Assembly (NCBI GenBank): GCA_900756495.1
Contig: CAAEKI010000120.1
Span: 1-10,047 of the forward strand
Length of the DNA: 10,047 nucleotides
Source: an uncultured Oscillospiraceae bacterium
Lineage (GTDB): Bacteria > Bacillota > Clostridia > Oscillospirales > Oscillospiraceae
Reading direction: 5' to 3'
The notes under the pieces are model-generated. The model saw nothing but the letters and a program-made list of their open reading frames with translations, had not been told where the DNA came from and did not search any database. This document shows, piece after piece, positions 1 to 7,397 of this stretch (within the stretch, counting starts at the first letter, position 1; every line of letters starts with the position of its first letter). The translations under genes were made by a program, and so were the position numbers.

Positions 1-968
1 AGACGCTGGAGCCCGGTTCTTCCTGTCTCTGCCAGCTGGAGCTGGAGGCCCCCCTGCCTCCGCTGCGGGGCGACCGAATCATCCTTCGCTCCTACTCCCC
101 TATTGTCACCATTGCCGGTGCCACCGTGCTCGATCCGAATCCCCCCCGCTACAAGCTCAGCGACCCCAACACCATGGCTGTCATCGGGCGCAAGGCCCGG
201 CTGGACACGGGCGAAGGGCTGCTGACCATTCTGGAAGAGGGGGCCTCCCTTCTCTCCCTGGCCGCGCTGTCCCAGGCCGCCCAGCTTCCCGAGGAGGAGA
301 CCTGCGAGGCGGTGGACGCCCTGCTGGAAGCCGGGCGGCTTCTCTCTCTGAGCATTGACGGCACCGTCCAATACGGCTCTGCCGCTCTGGACAGGCGCTG
401 GCAGGAGCAGATGCTGGAGCTGCTGGGGGGATATCACAAAAAATATCCTCTCCGCCGCGGAATGCCGGTAGCCGAGCTGCGTCAGCGGGTGTTTGAAAAG
501 CTCTCTGTTAAGCAGCTGTCCGCTCTGCTGGAGCGCTATGCAGACGAGGGACTGATTGTTCTGCTCTCCGGCTCTCTGGCCGCCCGGGCCGATTTCCCCA
601 ACACCCCCACCGCCCGCCAGCGCGCAGACCTGGAAGCCCTGGAACAGGCTTTTCTGGATAACAAATTTATGCCGCCGGACTGGGACGAGGTTGTCTCTGC
701 GCTGCATATCGCCCCCGTCTGGGCCGCCGAGTATCTGAACTGGCTGTTGGAGAACGGCAGGCTCATCCGGGTCGGTGATCTGATGTTCTCTTCCCAGGCC
801 GTACAGGAGGCCGAGGCGCTTCTCCGCGCCAATTTCACCACCTTCACCATGGCGCAGGCCCGGGATCTCCTGGGCTCCACCCGCAAGTACATGCAGACGC
901 TGCTGGAGTTTTTCGACGCCCGCAGGCGCACCGTGCGTGAAGGGGATTTTCGCCGGTTCCTCGGCTGA
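1..968 (+). CDS. selB: Selenocysteine-specific translation elongation factor SelB, 3' part (5' end outside window)
   Basis: SelB is the EF-Tu-like GTPase that carries Sec-tRNA(Sec) to ribosomes paused at UGA codons next to a SECIS hairpin. The open frame enters from the left edge (first full codon at 3) and gives 321 residues to the TGA at 966-968. Residues about 23-48 contain GDRIILRSYSP and then TVLDPNPPRYK, the typical end of the last beta-barrel domain running into the C-terminal extension. The remaining ~270 residues fit the four winged-helix repeats that bind SECIS RNA; the last repeat has GSTRKYMQTLLEFFD (about 291-305) and ends REGDFRRFLG. The GTPase domain is not in the window. The LysR gene begins 21 bp downstream on the same strand, suggesting an operon. 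The in-frame GTG at 126 is internal to the gene and not a start. The family assignment comes from remembered SelB motifs and is firm. Confidence 0.95.
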   Translation, partial: TLEPGSSCLCQLELEAPLPPLRGDRIILRSYSPIVTIAGATVLDPNPPRYKLSDPNTMAVIGRKARLDTGEGLLTILEEGASLLSLAALSQAAQLPEEETCEAVDALLEAGRLLSLSIDGTVQYGSAALDRRWQEQMLELLGGYHKKYPLRRGMPVAELRQRVFEKLSVKQLSALLERYADEGLIVLLSGSLAARADFPNTPTARQRADLEALEQAFLDNKFMPPDWDEVVSALHIAPVWAAEYLNWLLENGRLIRVGDLMFSSQAVQEAEALLRANFTTFTMAQARDLLGSTRKYMQTLLEFFDARRRTVREGDFRRFLG

Positions 969-989
969 GACAGAGGGAGCGTATCACAC

Positions 990-1907
990 ATGGAATTCCG
1001 TCAGCTTGAAATCTTTGCCGCCGTTGTGGAGACGGGCAGCTTTTCCCGGGCCGGAGAGCGGATGTTTGTCTCTCAGCCCACCGTTACCATGCAGGTCAAA
1101 GCCCTGGAGGATGAGCTGGCACAGCAGCTGCTGGAGCGCAGCTCCCAGGGCGTGCGGGTGACGGCGGCGGGCCAGCGGGTATACGACTATGCCTCCTCCG
1201 TCCTGCGGGAGCGGGAGAGCCTGCTGGCCGAGTTCGGCCGCTCCGACCCGGAGACCTCCCATGTCAGTGTGGCTGTCTCTTCGGTACCCGCCCACTATTT
1301 GCTGCCCCAGCTCATCTCCGCCTTCCGCAAACGCCATCCCGGCGTTCAGTTTCACGTCCTCTTCTGCAACAGCTCGGAGGTTGGCAGGGCCCTGCTTGAC
1401 CAGCGTGCTCAGGTGGGGCTGTGCGGCAGCATCGCCTTTCTGGACGGCTGCGAGTACCGGCCTGTGGCAAAGGACCGCCTGCTGGTCATCACCCCCAATG
1501 ACGAGCGCTATTCTGCCCTGGAGCCCGGCGCTCCCTTTCCGGATTCCCTTCTTTTCTCTGAACCCATGGTGGTGCGTGAGAGCGGCTCCGGTACCCGCCG
1601 GGAGTTTGAGGACTGGCTGAGAAAGCGGACAGGCAGGGCGGAGCTGAACATCGCCGCCGTCATGAGCGATTATCAGGCCATCAAGAACGCTGTGGTGGCC
1701 GGGACAGGCGTCGCCGTCATGTCAGAGCGGGCCGCCGCCGACTATATCAGGAGCGGTTATGTGCTGGGCTTTCCGCTGGAGGGGATGCCGCCCCGAGATC
1801 TGTGTCTGGTTCGCCGAAAAAAGGCCAAGCTTCTGGGGCTGGTAAGAGAGTTTTATGACTTTATGCTGAATACCGCGCCCAGTCTTCTAAGACATCCCGA
1901 ATCATAA
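990..1907 (+). CDS. LysR-family transcriptional regulator, selenium-metabolism-associated type
   Basis: A full-length LysR-type regulator of 305 residues, the usual size. Residues 1-60 form the winged HTH: it opens MEFRQLEIFAAVVETGSFSR, has SQPTVTMQVKALEDEL in the recognition region, and a wing at VRVTAAG. Residues about 90-295 form the periplasmic-binding-protein-like effector domain, with ESGSGTRREFEDWL and the VVAGTGVAVMSE stretch typical of the family. The ATG at 990 is preceded by a GAGGGAG ribosome site (973-979), 10 nt away. It directly follows selB. From memory, NCBI recognises a 'selenium metabolism-associated LysR' subfamily beside sel genes in clostridia, and the sequence fits that type. 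A role in controlling selenoprotein or sel genes is inference from position; its ligand is unknown. A hairpin terminator follows the stop. Confidence 0.93.
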   Translation: MEFRQLEIFAAVVETGSFSRAGERMFVSQPTVTMQVKALEDELAQQLLERSSQGVRVTAAGQRVYDYASSVLRERESLLAEFGRSDPETSHVSVAVSSVPAHYLLPQLISAFRKRHPGVQFHVLFCNSSEVGRALLDQRAQVGLCGSIAFLDGCEYRPVAKDRLLVITPNDERYSALEPGAPFPDSLLFSEPMVVRESGSGTRREFEDWLRKRTGRAELNIAAVMSDYQAIKNAVVAGTGVAVMSERAAADYIRSGYVLGFPLEGMPPRDLCLVRRKKAKLLGLVREFYDFMLNTAPSLLRHPES

Positions 1908-1910
1908 AAC

Positions 1911-1953
1911 AGGGTCCTCAGATACAACTGTATCTGAGGACCCTTTCCTTTTT
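1911..1953. terminator. Strong intrinsic terminator, probably bidirectional, between convergent genes
   Basis: The arms 1911-1924 (AGGGTCCTCAGATA) and 1931-1944 are perfect reverse complements. A further C-G pair (1925/1930) closes an AACT tetraloop, making a 15-bp stem. On the + strand a T-rich tail (TTTCCTTTTT, 1944-1953) follows, which should stop the selB-lysR transcript 3 nt after the lysR stop codon. Read from the - strand, the stem is followed by GTTTTAT, so it may also end the convergent nitroreductase transcript. Confidence 0.93.
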
Positions 1954-1975
1954 CACAGTCCGGCATTTCTGCGGC

Positions 1976-2572
1976 TTACAGCATTCGGGGAATATCCAGC
2001 GCGATGCGCCCCTCTTTCCTGGGGCCCGCTGTTCTGGCGGGGCGGGCGGGATAGCCGACGGAGACGCTGCCGAAGATATCCTCCTCCTCCTTCAGTCCCA
2101 GCGGCTGGAAGACAGCCCGTACGGCGGGCACATCCGTCAGCCAGTGGGGCTGATTCGCCCAGCAGGCGCCCAGCCCCAGCGCCGCGGCGGCCAGCTGAAC
2201 GTTCTCCAGCGCCATGGCGCAGTCCGCCATGGCGTTGTCGTAGTCCCGTGGCGCCACCGCGCTGATCACCGCAGGCGCATGGTAGAAGAAATGGAAGCCC
2301 TCCTTCCGCGCCGCCAGGATCCCCTTGTTCATATACTGTCCCTCTATCAGCTCCCTGGCGGCAAGCTCGGTACAGAGCGCCCGGTTCAGTTCCTCCAGCC
2401 GTTCCGGGGCCTGAATCACCAGGAAGCGTGTCCGCTGGGAATTGCCCCCCGTGGGGGCGTACAGAGCGCAGTCCAGGAGGGTCTTCAGCTCTTCGTCGCT
2501 GAGCTGCTGCGCCGTAAAGGCGCGGACGCTGCGGCGGGCCAGAATATTCTTGATAACAGGGTTTGTGATCAT
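1976..2572 (-). CDS. Nitroreductase family FMN-dependent oxidoreductase
   Basis: A 198-residue protein of the nitroreductase fold, which uses FMN and NAD(P)H to reduce nitro compounds, quinones or related electron-poor substrates. Family marks are the FMN-phosphate-binding RRSVR (13-17), APTGGNSQ (39-46, usually APSGGNSQ), the helix DCAMALENVQLAAAALGLGACW (117-138) and GSVSVGYPARP near the C-terminus. Its length is typical of the short single-domain members. The ATG (2570-2572) has a GGAGAA ribosome site just upstream and overlaps the TGA of the MATE gene by 4 bp (2569-2572), so the pair is probably translationally coupled. It is the last gene of the - strand block and ends at the shared terminator. 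The substrate cannot be deduced; a detoxification role together with the efflux pump is inference. Confidence 0.95.
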   Translation of the reverse strand: MITNPVIKNILARRSVRAFTAQQLSDEELKTLLDCALYAPTGGNSQRTRFLVIQAPERLEELNRALCTELAARELIEGQYMNKGILAARKEGFHFFYHAPAVISAVAPRDYDNAMADCAMALENVQLAAAALGLGACWANQPHWLTDVPAVRAVFQPLGLKEEEDIFGSVSVGYPARPARTAGPRKEGRIALDIPRML

Positions 2573-3963
2573 GGTTCTTCTCCTTTCATCTCCAGTTCAT
2601 CCACCAGTGTCTTCCGCCTCCTCCATATGCCCGAGAGGAAGTAAATCGTACCCGGGATCGCCGTTCCAAAGGCTGCCAGGCCATAGCCCAGAACAAAGCC
2701 ATAGAAGCCGTAGCCCCACGCCACGCCGATCAGATAGCTCAGCCCGATACGCAGAATCACACCGTCCAGAAGCCCGAAAATCATGGAGAGGCGGGCGTTT
2801 CCAATTCCCTGGATAAAGGCATTGGTGCCACGCATCAGCGCCAGGGGGATAAACGTCCAGATGATGGCCGAGATAAAGACAGGGGCCAGATCCAGCACCG
2901 CCTGCTCCGGTGTAAAGAGCGCGAAGAGCTGCCTGCCGAACAGGAGGTAGACCGCGATAAAAATGCCGTGAAATACGGCGGCATAAATCCAGGACCAATA
3001 CACCACGCCCTTAGCCCGCTCCACCTTCCGCGCCGCATAATTCTGCGCGATCATAGGGGCCCCGGCAAAATTGATGGCGGTTGAAATCTTGGTGCAGATA
3101 TCGTCAATTTTAATGCCTACGCCGAAGGTCGCAGAAGCCACCACACCCACTTGGTTGACTAGGCTATTGACATAAAACATGGAGATATGAATGGCGCTGG
3201 AGGAGAGCGCCAGCGGAATTCCCTGCCTGACGATGGGCTTCAGATAGGAACCCCGTATTCTCCAGCTCGCCGGCCGGAAGTCAAAGAAGAAGGAGGCTCT
3301 GCGCCGGTACAGGAATACCAGGGAGAAGAGGAAGGAGACCGCCTGTCCCAAAATGGTGGCGGCCGCTGCGCCGGCCACCCCCCACCCCAGATAACCGGTA
3401 AAGAGCAGGTCCAGGACCAGATTGACGGCAGAGGCAATGGTAATAAACAGGAAGGGGTGCTTTGAGTCCCCCATTCCCCGCAGAACAGAGGAGACCATAT
3501 TGTAGCCAAACGTAAAGATCAGCCCCACGCCGCAGATTGTCAGATAGTCCACCGCCATGTCAAAGGACTCCACCGGCATGTTGAGCAGCTGAAGCAGGGG
3601 CATGCGCAGCAGGATAATCAGCACCGAGATCACCACGCCCCCCAGCAGCACCGAGGAGAAAAGCGTCCCAATCACCCCGCTCAACTCCTCCCGGCGATCC
3701 GCACCGATAAGCTGGGCCAGGAGCACCTGGCCGCCGGTACAGAATCCGGTGCTGAGCATGGTGACAAAATTGAGAATCTGGCTGCCCAGCGAAACGGCAG
3801 AGAGGCCGGCACTGCCGACAAACTGTCCCACGATGATCATGTCGATGGTGGAGTATAGAACCTGAAAGGCATTGGAAGCCATGAACGGAAGCATAAAGAA
3901 CATCAGCATCCTGGGTATGCTTCCCTCCGTAAAGTCCTTTACCAGAGTTTGGGTTCTGTGCAT
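2569..3963 (-). CDS. MATE family efflux transporter
   Basis: A 464-residue polytopic membrane protein with the length and internal duplication of MATE exporters (about 12 membrane helices, two MatE domains), which move cationic drugs or metabolites outward in exchange for Na+ or H+. The N-terminus (MHRTQTLVKDFTEGSIPRML, then FFMLPFMASNAFQVLYSTID) and the motif MIIVGQFVGSAGLSAVSLG are typical of the clostridial NorM/DinF-like group. The second half has the matching PMIAQNYAARKVERAKG segment. The chosen ATG (3961-3963) follows GGAGAGGAG, with about 12 nt between the last purine block and the ATG, slightly long. No promoter was recognised in the 87-bp gap upstream, so it may be read from the carrier gene before it. 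Substrate unknown. Confidence 0.95.
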   Translation of the reverse strand: MHRTQTLVKDFTEGSIPRMLMFFMLPFMASNAFQVLYSTIDMIIVGQFVGSAGLSAVSLGSQILNFVTMLSTGFCTGGQVLLAQLIGADRREELSGVIGTLFSSVLLGGVVISVLIILLRMPLLQLLNMPVESFDMAVDYLTICGVGLIFTFGYNMVSSVLRGMGDSKHPFLFITIASAVNLVLDLLFTGYLGWGVAGAAAATILGQAVSFLFSLVFLYRRRASFFFDFRPASWRIRGSYLKPIVRQGIPLALSSSAIHISMFYVNSLVNQVGVVASATFGVGIKIDDICTKISTAINFAGAPMIAQNYAARKVERAKGVVYWSWIYAAVFHGIFIAVYLLFGRQLFALFTPEQAVLDLAPVFISAIIWTFIPLALMRGTNAFIQGIGNARLSMIFGLLDGVILRIGLSYLIGVAWGYGFYGFVLGYGLAAFGTAIPGTIYFLSGIWRRRKTLVDELEMKGEEP

Positions 3964-3999
3964 CGCAGAAAATCACTCCTCTCCAGTCCTTCTGGCGGC

Positions 4000-4044
4000 A
4001 AGCCGACCGCCGCAGTCGCAGACCGGGCGGCCGGCTTGTTTTTT
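4000..4044 (+). terminator. Hairpin with T-run oriented opposite to the flanking genes
   Basis: Arms 4000-4011 (AAGCCGACCGCC) and 4026-4037 (GGCGGCCGGCTT) pair over 12 positions. There is one A.C mismatch on the + strand, which becomes a G.U wobble in the - strand RNA; the loop is 14 nt. On the + strand it is followed by G and six T (4039-4044), the form of an intrinsic terminator. On the - strand, the direction of both flanking genes, no T-run follows. It lies in the 87-bp gap between the carrier and the MATE gene and would stop antisense transcription coming from under the MATE gene. Confidence 0.55.
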
Positions 4045-4050
4045 ACGGCT

Positions 4051-5394
4051 CTAAATTGTGAGAATGTTGCAGAAGCCGGTCAGCGCCAGCAGGGTGCTCA
4101 ACAGCATCATCACCAGCGCAGTGATGAATTGGCGTCTCACCAGGCTCTCACTCAGATCCTTGGGCGCTAGGCCCACAAACAGGGCGCCGGCAGTGGAAAA
4201 CGGCGAGATGGGGGTGGCAAGCGCGCCTATTTGAGCGGCGGCATAGAGGGCCACCGGGTTCAGGCCTGTCGCCGCAGCCAGCGCCGGCACCATGGGAAAC
4301 AGCAGCGGCAGAACCACACTGGTGCCGCTGGCGAAAATACTCAGGAATGCGGCCAGCAGACAGAAAACAGGGGCCACCAGGAAAGCGGGCATTCCACCGT
4401 CAAACAGGCCGGTCACAACCTCAATCAGCCCGGCCTCCTTGGCAATGGCCATCAGGAAGGCCACGCCGGCAATCATCAGGATGGTACTCATGGGCAGCTT
4501 GTTGATCACCTTTTTGGCGTCGCCCACCTTCATGATGCTGGCTACCAGCGCAAAAATCACCAGAACGGCCTGGGGCTTGCACAACTGAACCAGATTGTTG
4601 AAGAGCGGGTTTTCCACCTGAAACAGGGTATCAATGATGCTGGGGATAACCAGCAGGAGGAAGGAAATCACAATCAGTGCAAAGGTCTTCCGCTGCACCG
4701 GCGTATAGGGCGCGGGCTTTTCCTTCAGGATCTCCAGGGGCTGCGCCTGCTGAAGGGGGCTCTTCTTCCCTCTCCGCTCAAGGAAGTGGAAAAAGAGATA
4801 GACCAGAAGCAGCATGATGATCTTATTGACAACAAACAGGATGTAGCTCATGAAATAGCTCTGGAAAGCCACATCGGCTGCCGCGCCGTTGAGCTCCACC
4901 AGCTCGTAGAGCACAACGCCGGTCCCCGTCCAAGGGTTTTGGGTGCCGCAGCTGTAACCACAGTCGATGGCGAAGACCATCAGCAGCGGATCCGTGCCAA
5001 TCTGCGCACAGACAGAAAATCCGATGGGGGCAAGAAGCACGATGGTTCCCGGTCCGGCTCCCAGCAATCCCATAATAAAGGCAATCACAAAAAATACCCA
5101 GGGAAATATTTTAACATTTTTTCTGAACCGCCACAAGATTTTGCTGCCAAACGCAGTCAGCGTCCCATTTTCCCGGGCAAACCCGTAAAACAGCGCGGAG
5201 GCAATCATAAAGAAAATCAGGTTATCCGGCCAGAAGCCGAACACCGTGCTTGCTGTCTGCCCCTGCATCAGGCATCCGATGACAAATGCGAAAGCCATTG
5301 ACAGGATGCCCATGTTTAGCTTCCATTTAAAACTGGCGCCAATCGCGACGGCGATTGCGATCAGACAGGTAATAAGTATTGCTGAATTGCTCAA
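4051..5394 (-). CDS. MatC/SLC13-like (ion transporter superfamily) carboxylate permease
   Basis: A 447-residue hydrophobic protein with about 11-12 predicted membrane helices, split by a charged cytoplasmic loop (about 206-236, FLERRGKKSPLQQAQPLEIL...). The N-terminal half resembles the MatC dicarboxylate-carrier domain. The two halves carry small-residue re-entrant-loop-like segments, GLLGAGPGTIVLLAPIGF (109-126) and IFASGTSVVLPLLFPMVPAL, in the places where SLC13/MatC-type carriers bind carboxylate and cation. The start is TTG (5392-5394), supported by AGAGGG placed 7 nt upstream; no ATG is as well positioned. It follows the UGSC selenoprotein by 130 bp containing a hairpin with a weak T-tail, so part of its message may be read-through from the selenoprotein promoter. 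Uptake of an organic acid used by the neighbouring enzymes is inference. Specificity (malonate, succinate, other) is not readable. Confidence 0.85.
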   Translation of the reverse strand: MSNSAILITCLIAIAVAIGASFKWKLNMGILSMAFAFVIGCLMQGQTASTVFGFWPDNLIFFMIASALFYGFARENGTLTAFGSKILWRFRKNVKIFPWVFFVIAFIMGLLGAGPGTIVLLAPIGFSVCAQIGTDPLLMVFAIDCGYSCGTQNPWTGTGVVLYELVELNGAAADVAFQSYFMSYILFVVNKIIMLLLVYLFFHFLERRGKKSPLQQAQPLEILKEKPAPYTPVQRKTFALIVISFLLLVIPSIIDTLFQVENPLFNNLVQLCKPQAVLVIFALVASIMKVGDAKKVINKLPMSTILMIAGVAFLMAIAKEAGLIEVVTGLFDGGMPAFLVAPVFCLLAAFLSIFASGTSVVLPLLFPMVPALAAATGLNPVALYAAAQIGALATPISPFSTAGALFVGLAPKDLSESLVRRQFITALVMMLLSTLLALTGFCNILTI

Positions 5395-5432
5395 TTTGAA
5401 TCCCTCTTTCTCTTAAGCCGGTCTCCGTCGAT

Positions 5433-5477
5433 GAATAAAGCAAGGGTATCGGGGATGTTTGCCCCGACACCCTTGCT
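5433..5477 (-). terminator. Hairpin after the selenoprotein gene, weak T-tail
   Basis: On the - strand the arms 5477-5462 and 5454-5439 form a 16-bp stem with one G.U pair (AGCAAGGGTGTCGGGG against CCCCGATACCCTTGCT) around the 7-nt loop CAAACAT. The tail is only TTTATT (5438-5433). It lies between the selenoprotein stop and the TTG of the carrier gene, and no good promoter was found after it. It may therefore act as a partial terminator or mRNA-stabilising hairpin, reducing carrier expression relative to the selenoprotein. Confidence 0.72.
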
Positions 5478-5524
5478 CGACACTTGTGATATGCGATACT
5501 GACTGGAGGCTATGATATACGATG

Positions 5525-7297
5525 CTATCTGGACGCTTTCAGCAGCTCCTCCCAATTGTCAGGCAACTCAATTTTCTTGCTGGTGGGGCGCCCAATAAAG
5601 CCATTTTGTGCACCAATGATGGCGTGGTCTCTGGCCGGGTCGCCGCTGATAACGAGCTGGAAGTCATTGGGATCCGCCATCATCTGGATGAAGCGGTTCT
5701 CGCCCATATCCGTCAGATTGCCGTCCTTGTCATAGAACTCCAGCTGGCCGTCCTTATTCACCCTGAAGTCGCCATACTCCTCCTTGGTGCCGATGAACTC
5801 GGGCTCGTTGCCGTCGTTGACGCCAATCTGGAAGCGCTCCGCCAGGCGGTTGCTCAGGTTCCACAGGCGCATCTTCGCGCCCTTGAAGAAGTGCTCCTTC
5901 ACCATTTCCTTCGTGTAGCCCTCGCGGAGCAGGGAGTCCACAATGGTGGGGGTAATGACGACTAGTGGCTTCATGTGCTGACCGCGGAAGAAGAATTGGA
6001 TAAACAGGTGGTTGTCCGCCATGCGCTTCTCAATGGCTGTCAGGATACCCTCTGCCGTGGGCCAGCCACACTCGATGGCCTGGGTCCGCTCGGTCAGGGA
6101 CATTACGGTAATCACGCTGTCTTCCTTCTTAAAGCCGCGGTCAACGCGGTACGGCTGCCAGCCGATCTTCTCCATATACTCGTCATTTTCGCACAGAACA
6201 ATACGGAAGTTGTCGCCGTAGCAGCCCTTATCCGTCTTGTGGGGCAGGAAGCCGGCCACGTTGCGCAGGTACATTCTCCAGAAACGCCCCACGCTGGTAT
6301 TGGCCTGGAAGCCGGGCCGCAGGGCGCCCTGCGTATAGTTAAAGCCGAGCTGATCCGCAATGGGGCCGCTCAGGATGATCATACACTCGGTAGCGGGCGT
6401 ATGTCCCAAGTTCTCCTGCGTGAAATTGGGATCGCACATGGCCTCTGTTATGGCGACCAGTACCGGCATATACTCCGGACGGCAGCCGCTCATCACACCG
6501 TTCACCGCAACGCTCCAGACGGTGGCCTTCCGGTTGTCCGGCTTCAGAACGCCCAGCACCTCGTCGGGCGCTCGGTTGGTGAACTTCATGAATTCCTCCA
6601 CCTTTTCCACGGTGGGGGGAACAATGGGAAGGCCCTCGCTCCACTCCTTCTCCAGGAAGTACTCGTTGATCTCCTCGAAGGTACCGGAGAAAATGATGTC
6701 CTTGGGGCCGGGCTCTCTCTTGGGCTTTGCGTCCTTGGGCTGAACGGTCAGGCCTTTGATAACCTGATCCAGCATAACATTGACTGCGTTTTCATAGACC
6801 TGCTCATTGGGGGTTGTATTCACATGTCCCGGATGAGCAGCATACGGTAGGTTGGGGTAGCCCTCGCCCTTGGCGGTAAAGCTGCCCGCTGTCTTGAACC
6901 CGTCACAGCACAGGGTGACGGTGGGAATCCCCAGTTTCTCAACCAAAATACTTGCACGCGTCACGGCGGCGATACAGGACCCTCAACACCCGACGCCGCA
7001 GATAACTGCATCTACGCCAAATTCCTTGAATTTTTGGGGCAGCGCCGCAAGCACCTCATATTCATTCGCTCCGTGAATCTCGCCGAACTCCTTCCAGCTG
7101 ATGAGCTTGATCCCCGGATAGCGCTTAGGCAGTTCGGCCTCAAAGGCATCGAACATAATGTCGCCCTTAAACACCCAGTCCCAGAGTTCCGCGACAACCT
7201 TCCCCTCGAGGGTATCGAGGCGCTTGGCCAGCTTGGCGCCCTGGACTGTGGTCGGAGTCGACGGCCATACGACGTCATAGACATTCGTATTTTCCAT
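5525..7297 (-). CDS. UGSC-family selenoprotein (UGA-encoded Sec105), fused two-domain form
   Basis: One 590-residue protein read through an in-frame TGA at 6983-6985; coding sequence stays open in the same frame on both sides. Around it the protein reads AVICGVGC-U-GSCIAAVTRA, giving Cys104-Sec105-Gly106-Ser107-Cys108, the UGSC signature. Residues 1-~160 form the UGSC domain, with LDTLEGKVVAELWDWVFKGD (28-47), YPGIKLISW (60-68) and, after Sec, LGIPTVTLCCDGF (122-134). A Lys/Pro-rich linker (about 182-200) leads to a C-terminal domain (about 205-590) with EWSEGLPIVPPT (218-229), VNGVMSGCRPEYMPV (265-279), SGPIADQLGFN (310-320) and MYLRNVAGF. I recall this second domain as a conserved family usually found beside UGSC proteins. 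The ATG has AGGAGG (7306-7311) 8 nt upstream. No signal peptide or membrane helix is apparent, so it is probably cytoplasmic. The biochemical reaction is unknown to me; a thiol/selenol redox role is inferred from Sec with nearby Cys100, 104, 108, 130 and 131. Confidence 0.92.
6953..6976 (-). promoter_or_regulatory. Candidate bacterial SECIS hairpin
   Basis: Numbering the RNA from the base after the UGA, nt 7-14 pair with nt 24-30. The pairs are U7-A30, G8-C29, U9.G28, A10-U27, C12-G26, G13-C25 and C14-G24, with U11 bulged. The 9-nt apical loop is CGCCGUGAC. A G at the second loop position (nt 16) and this distance from UGA agree with the general bSECIS pattern, and a bulged U is a feature of the E. 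coli fdhF element bound by SelB. This is a hand fold within coding sequence; alternative folds are possible. Confidence 0.6.
6983..6985 (-). other. UGA codon read as selenocysteine (Sec105)
   Basis: The + strand reads TCA here, TGA on the coding strand. It sits between TGT (Cys104) and GGG TCC TGT (Gly-Ser-Cys). The same frame runs open for 104 codons before it and 485 after it, with family-conserved sequence on both sides. No alternative ribosome site sits close before the GTG at 6964 that could make the second half a separate gene. Confidence 0.93.
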
Positions 7298-7367
7298 AAC
7301 TTTGTCCTCCTAACCTTTCTTGCATTTGCGGTTTTAAACATCTGATATTCAGCTTACTGCAGCTTGT

Positions 7368-7397
7368 AATATATCACAATTTTCCCGATATAGTCAA
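7368..7397 (-). promoter_or_regulatory. Sigma-70-type promoter of the UGSC selenoprotein gene
   Basis: On the - strand TTGACT (7397-7392) is followed after 18 nt by TATATT (7373-7368), preceded by TGA, which gives an extended -10 (TGn). Both boxes match 5 of 6 consensus bases. Transcription would begin near 7361, giving a leader of about 64 nt that ends in AGGAGG before the ATG at 7297. A CTTTGGTTG motif (7403-7395) overlaps the -35 box and may be an operator. Confidence 0.75.

Noticed and set aside
126..128. GTG as the start of a 280-residue gene
   Set aside because: The frame stays open to the left edge and encodes the GDRIILRSYSP segment of SelB, so this is an internal Val.
4231..5301. 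A 356-codon + strand ORF opposite the carrier gene
   Set aside because: Composition (many Gln, His, Gly, Asn) is that of the reverse complement of a membrane-protein gene. There is no ribosome site and no family resemblance.
5975..6850. A 291-codon + strand ORF opposite the selenoprotein gene
   Set aside because: It has no recognisable domain and lies fully inside a gene whose - strand frame is clearly conserved.
5525..6964. A separate 479-residue gene starting at GTG 6964
   Set aside because: The GTG lies within the UGSC domain just after the Sec motif, has no ribosome site before it, and would lose the active-site residues.
6964..7297. Stop codon between the two halves of the UGSC gene as a nonsense mutation (pseudogene)
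   Set aside because: The frame is intact on both sides, the TGA sits exactly at the family's Sec position (UGSC), and selB is present in the same window. A pseudogene would not be expected to keep all three.
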